Origin: Balanoglossus misakiensis
Taxonomy: Eukaryota > Hemichordata
Reading direction: 5' to 3'
DNA: 64,000 bases
Assembly (NCBI GenBank): GCA_040954595.2
Contig: CM082591.2
Location: forward strand, 4,464,001-4,528,000
In this document: one piece after another, positions 55,846 through 64,000 of the stretch
Layout of the letters: every line of letters begins with the position of its first letter
Position numbering within the stretch: position 1 is the stretch's first letter
Notes under the pieces: generated by a model
The model's database searches: none
What the model saw: the letters and a program-made list of their open reading frames with translations, nothing else
Told to the model about the DNA's origin: nothing
Program-made: the position numbers and the translations under genes

Positions 55846-57229
55846 TGTTGATCTTCAGCACACAGCTAGTCCAGCAGCAGATCTGTTGCACTGTATCAGG
55901 CAATTCTTGCAACCCAACAGTGGAACGTTTTTGTCAGTCATGCAGAAGTAGCCAGCATACACTGCACATTAGCCGTGACATTCTCTGAAATGGAGTTTGG
56001 CAGGGCTGAGTATTTCCCCATTAAGGCTACCTCCTGTAGTTCTAGTGACCCCTTGCACTCCCTCCCCTCGGGGTTCAAAGACGTCATGACATTTCCATTG
56101 TTTTGGCCGCGTAACTCGATGCGGCAGTCGCGTCAGAAGGCAGAGCTGAGTGCACGCACGCTATTCTTCTGTTCGGCGATCCTGCCACGCTTGAGGTGGA
56201 TTTTTCTCTCGTGGCTGCGTTTCAAATGGTCCGTCCCCTTTTTCGAGCTGCCTCGTTTTTAGGCATGATGTTGCGTCGTGGTGAAGCCAAAATCAAATTC
56301 GGTCGAGTTTCCTCAATACTAGAAAACAAAATCCAACAGAAATGTTGTGTAAATCGGACAAAAATATTGTGTATTAAACCTTTTATCCTCTTGAGATAAG
56401 TGATTGGACACGGTTGAAGTTCAATGTCGATCAGCCATGTAAACATACAGTATCACGCATGTTTGTACCGTTCAAACTTCCAACCAACGGTACAGGCAAA
56501 TAAATCGGCACCCAAAACAACTCAGCCATAACTTTATTTTCAGGAAGACACTTGTTGGAATACTTTCCACATAATAGAAATAACTGCAAAATTGACCTCG
56601 TTGGCCGTGCGTTTTGGTGGTGGGTCAGGCACAAATATAGAGTATACCTGACCGGACTTGGAACAAACACACTGGCGTAATGTGAAAGGGGAACCGTAAT
56701 GAGGTCATTGAACTTTGCATGCTCGGTGACATGCATTCACATATCAAGGAAACCTGTAACGATGTTTTAAAGACTCGTTTGTAAGATTCTGTGGTCTTGT
56801 ATCAAGTATAATCATATTTATCAACATTGAATGGGGTGTTTTCAGAAGATGTGAATCGTTGCAGCATGGAGATGTGGACCGCGACTGAAACGTGGCATGT
56901 TTTTGATATGGTAGCCTAGTTTTTGTTATTGATCATTTGCATACAAAGAATGCGCATGTATTATATTCCCTGTCACTCACAGGGCAGTGGATTGTTAACT
57001 GCAAAATATTCTAGATACAAAACACACATGGCTACTGTGACATGTTCTGTCTTATTTACATAGCAACAATAGTTGTCAGTCAGTTCCAACTCTGTTGCAT
57101 CTGAGACATTCCCATGGTCAACTGACTACAAGGAGAGCATGCAGTTACTGGTTATCGCATGTCGTTGTGCTTGCTTGTCATGTGGCCAAGCTGCACTAAA
57201 ACCCATAGTCACTTTGACTGGACATGTTT

Positions 57230-57612
57230 TAAAGGGATGTATGCCATGATGTACAGTGTAATACAAAGTAGCAAACCACATTGTTTGCAATGATGTACTT
57301 TGTAGCATTGTACAGTGTAATACAAAGTAACAACCACATTGTTTGCAATGATGTACATTGTAGCAGTTACACTACATTGTACAGTGTAATACAAAGTAAC
57401 AACCAAATTGTTTGCAATGATGTACATTGTAGCAGTTACACTACAGTGTAATACAAAGTAACAACCACATTGTTTGCAATGATGAACTTTGTAGCAGTCG
57501 CACTACAGTGTAATACAAAGTAACAACCACATTGTTTGCAATGATGTACATAGTAGCAGTTACATTACAATGTAATACAACGTAACTATAAAGTACATTG
57601 TAGTTGTTACTG
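57230..57612. repeat. Minisatellite, ~65-bp unit, five to six copies
   Basis: Unit landmarks GTGTAATACAAAGTAACAAC, CACATTGTTTGCAATGATGT and ACATTGTAGCAGTTACACTA recur in order about every 60-75 bp. The last unit is partly inverted (AAAGTACATTGTAGTTGTTAC). No coding function. Confidence 0.85.
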
Positions 57613-60600
57613 ATTGTGCCTACTCTGACTTTCTAGCAGTTGTGTTCTATAACTTAGACTCATACCCATACCTGATGTCACACACGGTACGAAACTTTTC
57701 AATCAACAATAAAAGTGAAATGGAAGAGGCAATCATATGCATCACAACAACCAAAAGTCTGTTTTTAATCACATCCATAATCATTCACTTACACATAAGA
57801 GAGTAATTTTCATCAGCAAATATATTTCATTACCTGCGCTGTGATGCGATATGTCTCAATTTGAATTCTCTGAGGGGTGTTCGTGAAATACGACAGGAAC
57901 TTGATGGATTTCGGTGCGTGATTTTTGTGATGTTGAATTTCAAAATTATCCTGGTAAATCATACTTGCTTTGATCAACTGAGAATGTATATTTTTGTGGA
58001 AAAGTTTGAAAGTTGAAAAAAAAATTGGTGTTTAATTGCTCGAGAGATCCTTGTATTGATGGCAAAAAGTGCCTGAGTGGGGTGAATGGAAAATTATGAT
58101 GTAAAGTACATTGAAACGGCATCAGTCATTGGTGTTTGTAATTGATCGCAGAATATTCACTCTCTGTCAATGTAAGGGGATATTGTCAATGTGTGTTTGA
58201 CCTAATGAAGTGTATTGGAATAACAGTCTGGGCATCTGTGCTCCCGTGGGTTGTGTCGGCACAGTGAGTTTCTTAATATAGCTCCCGTCTCTCTCTCTCT
58301 CGGAAAGATGAAATGTCAACACGATAATCGGAAATGCAAATAACAACTCCCAGAAATTGAAGTGGCTTTCGCTAATAGCGCGCAAGTCGTGTTGTGATGG
58401 GCCAAATTCAAAAGAAATCGTTAGTTAATTTGCGAGGCAGCCACGAAACAAAGGCCACTGAAAGCAATAAATGACACTCAAGTGGCTACCCTGAATTGAG
58501 CCTGTCTAGCGTTTATAATATTTTTCCAATATTCAACCAATACTTTGCAATTAAGAGATTACGAAACATGCGTAATGGGCAGTAATGATGTGGTCATCAC
58601 AGAATGTGCGAGGTGCAGGTACGGTATTCGCGTCCAGGTACGGCATTGGCGTTACTCAATACAATAACATATTCATCGTAACTAATTTGCAACTTCTTGG
58701 TACGCTGTGCTTAGTGATTCGTCGGTACGGTGCAGTCGGTTCTGATTCATGCATACCAGCATGCAACCTTACGTCCGTGGGGTCAGAGGTCAACTAAGGG
58801 GTGAAATGTCAATTTAAGTGTTTATTTTTGGGGGATTTATTTTTAACAACTAAGTGCTCTAAATTTGTTGAACCAGAATCTATACCCCATTGTCGAAACC
58901 TGTCGACAGAAGCCTGGCCACTCCGATATCTAAACAGAATCTGTGATTACTGTTCATGCTAACATCAATGAATGACTTGGGAACTTTTAACTTAACATCA
59001 TGTAGTATGAAGCTCTGAATCTAGATCTATTTTACATCTTACAATTTACATTTGCAAGGGTCATCTTGGACGCTGAACTGCTTGTATATATGAAAAATAG
59101 GTCAATTGTATATTTACAGGATATAACTGTAATATAACTGTTATCTCAATGTTGACATTTACAACATACAATATGGGTTGACATTTTCAATAGGGATATA
59201 AAAATAGATCTAGGTTATCATGCTATAAATATTGATCTATTTTGATGCTCGGCCCTCAAAACTAACAAAATATTGTTCCAAAAGCGGGACATTATGTAAT
59301 GTTTATTCAAATATGTTTTTAATTAAATTTGAATGTCATCCCATGTAAATTGTCTAATAGCTAAACACAGACGAGATCTCGTAGAATCTTGTAAAGTTCA
59401 GAATATGGTCTATTAATATGGCTATCACTGGGCCAACTTGTTCTTATCCCAATGTTAGCAAATCAGAAAATAACTCTGGATTATAATTCAATAGTCTGTT
59501 CCACATCTTGTATTACTGGATAGGTGCGCTGGCTTCATATCACCTTTTTGAAAATCGCTTTACATTTTACCTTTTAAAACATGACACCACCCACCCACAC
59601 ATGTTTCAGCAGCGTGGGCACACAGGACTCGGACAAAAATCAACAGTGCAAAGCCTCGTAGCGACACGAAAGAACTCTCTCGCCCAGAAACCATATTAAT
59701 GGATGAGTGTGAAAGAAATATTATCCAATTTCCACCGAAAGAAATTTTGATCAGGAATAATGATGCCTTATGCGTGATGTATGGCTGGTAATGCCATAAA
59801 TTTATTAAAATATGAATCTTATATTGCAAATGCCCTCTAGGTTTCTGTTTTGCCTTCTGTGATGTGTGGGTTGATATGTCGTTCGATCAAAATATCCATA
59901 ATCTTATTCGTAGTCACATCCACTGATGTTCCAAAGTTTTCAGAATTTCTGGGCCTGGAAATAGACGTTTTCGCAAACGAAACAGAGTGAAAATTAATGA
60001 TGATATACTGGTACAGTGAAATAAGGTTGAGAAGTTACTTTTATATGCAAATCACAATTAATTTGTATTAATTTGTGTTATCATTTAAAGACTAGGGTTT
60101 TGCTGCTGCCAGCGTTTCCGTATGAACGATAAACCATTTTAATCCTTATGGATCAGAACGATTTTCTCCCGGTGAACACAGATATTTATCATCAAAGCTG
60201 AGTGTTTCTGACCTAATAGCGCAGAAAAAAAAAATGTTTTGCGGTTTCGAATCAGGTGCCATTAAAATTCCACTGCCGGATCAGTTGTGCTTGGACAGAA
60301 TAATGTCAATATTTGAATGCAGTGATGATATGTGGCGAGCACGTCAGTCGGATAGGTGTGTAGTGTGGGTGTTAAAGCCAGCTTTGCCTCCAGTATGTAA
60401 AAAGTTCACCCGCGTTCGCCGGAAAGTGCGTACGCTAATAGTCTAAGCAGCTAATTAAACTTTGATATTACGTCAATTGAGGGTGGCTGGGTTATAATTG
60501 GTGACTTGAAATTTGCTTTAGTCAGAGTAATTAAGACCATATAGCAGGTAGATTGTTGATATTAAATCTTGAAGTATATGACAGGAGGGGGGGGGGTGCG

Positions 60601-62544
60601 ATTTTCTGAGTATTATGAATAAATTTTGCAGTGTCGGCATTTATGAATTTTCAAGTGAGGAAATGTACACACAGCTGCCTTTACAAAACCGTCTGAAGGT
60701 ATATGTACATTGTATACGTTTGAATGTTCATTCTTTTCTAACTTCAGGCTGAAGTGTTTGATAGAAGGAAACTTATGCATGGATCAAGGAAATTATGTAA
60801 TATATTAGGAAATATTGGTAAGATATGTTTCGATAACTGATAAGAAACCCCCATGAACATTGGATGTCTACTTCAACACAGGCAAATGTCGATAACAGTA
60901 TCACGGTATGTTCTAATATCGTGTTTGATAATACAATATTTATCGTGTACAGTATCACAACACCTGCTCATTTCGTTGTATTTAACCGACGACAGAAAGG
61001 TCTATAATGCCTCTGAGTTGTTCAATAAAGGCACTCGCTCGTGATGTTCTCATTGAGTGAATGACAGAGACCGGGAGTAGTTGGCTTTGATGGTGCTCCG
61101 TAATGACCAGGAAAGGATGATGTACATAAAGGCGATGGGCGAGATGAAAAGAGTTTCTAAATGGATTAAAAAGCGGAGGCCGCTTGCCGGTTCTCTCGGC
61201 GGTTGTCAATGGGGATACTCGGGCAGTTAACGTGACTGCGCTGTGTGAAGAGTCTTCTGGTGTATCGTGAATGGCCCACAGGAGAAGTTTCCCCCCGATT
61301 CATGAATTGTAATTGCGACCTCAGTGACCTCGCTCGGTGACTCCCTGCACAATGCCTAGCGTGACACAAGTCAAGGCAGTGCGGAATCTTTCTGCGTTTC
61401 AGGAAGATGGACAATTCTTTTCTGTAATGACTCTCAATAAAGGCATGATTAGAGCTTTTAGGTGTCACGAATATGTACAGGTTTTTGTTAATGTGTTATG
61501 TGTCTCATCATTTAATTTCTCACTCCAAATAGAATTCTCCTTTCTCCCATAGTGAGTTGTACACCCCGAGTTACCTGGATAGATATAGGTGAAAAACAGC
61601 AATTCTGATTGGCTGACGTTTGTCAAGTGACATAGCATGTGAGAAACTTTAGCCAGAAATAGGCGCTGAATACTACAATCATGCCTGCTTTGTCAGTGCA
61701 GCGTTTCTGATGAAGTTGGCCGGGGGTTTATTTTGATGAAATTACGTCAAAGAGAGAGGTTAAAGTGACAGGCAGGTGTTGAAGTCGTGAATTGATAGCG
61801 CGGCGGCTAATAAAATTGGCTACAATTGCAGCTTTGTTCTGCGCAAGATTATGTTCTGAGCAGGTAAAGACCCCGCTGTGTTTGGGGAAGGCTTTTATGC
61901 CACTGTAAGTTTACACCAATAAAAGTGTGTGGAGCTCCGTAAAAGCAACTGTTAGTGTTCGTTGGCCGAGTTTGACCTTTTCTTACAAACTGTAAAAAAT
62001 GATGGTTTGGGCAAAAGAAAAAAACTGGGCCATGTTCTGCAAGAGTAATACATGTATAATCTGCATAAAGCAAACAAAAAGCAAACTGCATAGTAATTAA
62101 TACAGTTTGTATACTCATTAAACCGAATCTCATTTTTAAAACTGCAAATGCCACCCCACTTTTTCATGTTGTAATATATGAAAGCGTTTCATGTAAGGTT
62201 ATGTCGTATGACCCTCCTATCACCCAAAGCTTCTCTTGATGGATTTTCCGAGAGACATTGTTTGTGCATTCCTGGCGAGACTCCCGCAACCTTGGCCCTG
62301 TAATTCCTCTGCAAAGCACTTCAGAGCTCCACGTGCGTTCTGTTAAAACAGTCGTGACTGCGTTGTCAAAATAATGCCGGAGTTGCCATCGACATTGGAC
62401 AGGTGTTCAAAGGAAGGTCATCGCTTGAATTGCGCTGTCAGAATGAGATCATTTGCACCAGTTGTGGCTCTTGTCAGATCTCCCGATGTCCAAATGAATG
62501 TGGATCTGGAGTTTCAGTAATTTGTCGCTATTATGTAATCATTC

Positions 62545-62703
62545 AATGATGTACATTGTAACAGTTACACTAAAATGTAATACAAAGTAACAACTGCATT
62601 GTTTGCAATGATGTACATTGTAATAGAAAGTAACAACACATTGTTTTCATTAATGTACATTGTAACAGTTACATTACAGTGTAATACAAAGTAACAACCA
62701 CAT
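62545..62703. repeat. Second array of the same minisatellite
   Basis: Two to three units with GTAATACAAAGTAACAAC, CATTGTTTGCAATGATGTAC and GTAACAGTTACA, the sequence seen at 57230-57612, about 5 kb away. Confidence 0.75.
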
Positions 62704-64000
62704 ACATAGGGACCCATAACCACAGCTGCAGACTGGATGACTATAATATACCAATAACTATTCTGAGATGTTTTTGTTTTGCCTCCTGTGAGTGGAGGTA
62801 CATTTTGTTGAGTTCTTAAACAGTGACAGCACTTCTGTGGTAGTCGTGAGTGGGCCACTCAATCTATACAGAATGATTGAAAAATCATGACAATGGAAAG
62901 ATTCATCACCCCGTCAGAATACGTCAACAGGCAGAATAAATGGTGCGTGTGCGGGTATTTTCATTGATGTCAAAAGTCACGTTGATTACTTTGACAGGCG
63001 GGGTGCCGAAAATAGAAAAGGGACAAAGTTATCTTTTGAAGTTGTGTTCAAGTAAGATTTTGATTGATGTGAACACCTGAGGTGTTGTTTACGTTACGTG
63101 CTGTATTGTAGATTGTTGAAGGACGTTTTACACTCTTGAATTTTACAGTATGCAACTTCTTTGAAGTAAATGTATTGGCCAGAAAAAATCTGATGGGATT
63201 ATTTTTAGAAATATTGCAATTTGAACTACCATTGATGTCCCCTTTTGGACCAGGAGCTGGTTTAATTGCTACACATCTCTCTTTTCGGTGGGCAGCCTTG
63301 ATGCATTAATTAATATAGGTAGTGCATAGTTGTGATAAACAGGTAGAGAGGTATAATAAAACTTTAAAACACAACCTGAGGGAGTTTTATAATTTTGTTA
63401 ACATTTTCAATAGAATGTTAATCGTCAAGTTTTCTTAATAGAGTATGCAAAATGTCTGAGTAATTTTCTGTAGTTTTTGGCTCTATAGTTTTCGTGCGGA
63501 ACAAGTGTTTTATGAGTCTTTTTGTTGGTTAATTGGTAAATGCAGTGGTTGCGGTTTATAGCGCTAGATGTGTGTCGTATGACAAGTTCCGTCCTGTAAT
63601 TACGTTGTTGGCAATTACCTGCAATGAGCACTATAAATAGCTGTCCAGGTATGCATGCTATTTACTCTGCAAAAAGCGATACTCTGCAAACAAAAAATCG
63701 GAAATATGCTGAAGTAGGCAAAATTCAGAAATGGGGGAAAACAGAATTATGAATTTTTTCAAACTTTGCATTCGCCAGGCGTATTGCGCTTTAACATTTA
63801 AGATACGTCATGTGTGATATCCGGTTATGGCTGAATTGTAAGTTATTCAAACTATTAACTCAGTGTTTCATTGTGTTCACAAATCAAGTCGGAATTATCA
63901 TCACGGAGATTGTGTATGCATGAGTTCATCCTCGATATTTTAATGGCTTCACATGTACGTCTTACATGACTGTAAGCACTTGTTATTACCAGAGTTCAAA

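Larger units (their letters stand above)
38650..64000 (+). other. Probable first intron of liprin-alpha (>25 kb), no exon recognised
   Basis: No second liprin exon (expected to encode EFAALTKELN-like sequence) and no other protein family could be recognised on either strand. Open frames are short and lack family signatures. The stretch is mostly AT-rich unique sequence with simple repeats: TCAA/ATCA repeat about 49350-49374, GT repeat about 50260-50275, G runs at 44150-44163 and 60586-60597. Transposon copies and a minisatellite are listed separately. The gene could instead end by an unseen short exon, or a non-coding gene may lie here. Confidence 0.5.

Overview
This is nuclear DNA from an invertebrate animal. 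Long intron-rich genes have metazoan protein matches, consensus GT-AG splice sites, AATAAA poly(A) signals, microsatellites and small inverted-repeat transposons. A sperm-type Na+/H+ exchanger with voltage-sensor and cyclic-nucleotide domains plus M1AP suggests a non-vertebrate, perhaps a marine deuterostome (hemichordate, amphioxus or echinoderm); this is inference and the species is not settled.

Layout: (1) 131-1313 (+), a 142-residue single-pass membrane protein of unknown function. (2) 2346-2700 (-), a doubtful first exon. (3) 3018-5699 (-), a 776-residue coiled-coil, tail-anchored protein ending PPPI, a candidate KASH/LINC protein. (4) 6235-15204 (+), the sperm Na+/H+ exchanger SLC9C1, 19 exons, 1256 residues. 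(5) 15733-21129 (-), Ku70/XRCC6, 15 exons, 603 residues. (6) 22249-25747 (+), M1AP, 12 exons, 565 residues. (7) 26866-35584 (-), DDB1, 25 exons, 1139 residues, with a U12-type AT-AC intron. (8) 38410-38649 (+), first coding exon of liprin-alpha; everything from 38650 to the end looks like its first intron or unassigned DNA, with transposon remnants and a minisatellite. I assembled these models by hand; in every multi-exon model the exon lengths sum to whole codons and junction phases agree.

The seven supported genes alternate strand without exception, so every neighbouring pair is head-to-head or tail-to-tail. Divergent intergenic regions are shared by the KASH candidate and SLC9C1 (about 0.5 kb, with a CRE palindrome and an E-box), by XRCC6 and M1AP, and by DDB1 and liprin-alpha. 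Convergent 3' ends lie close: the poly(A) signals of M1AP and DDB1 are about 30 bp apart. Themes are sperm function (SLC9C1), meiosis (M1AP), possibly nuclear-envelope tethering (KASH candidate) and genome maintenance (Ku70, DDB1).
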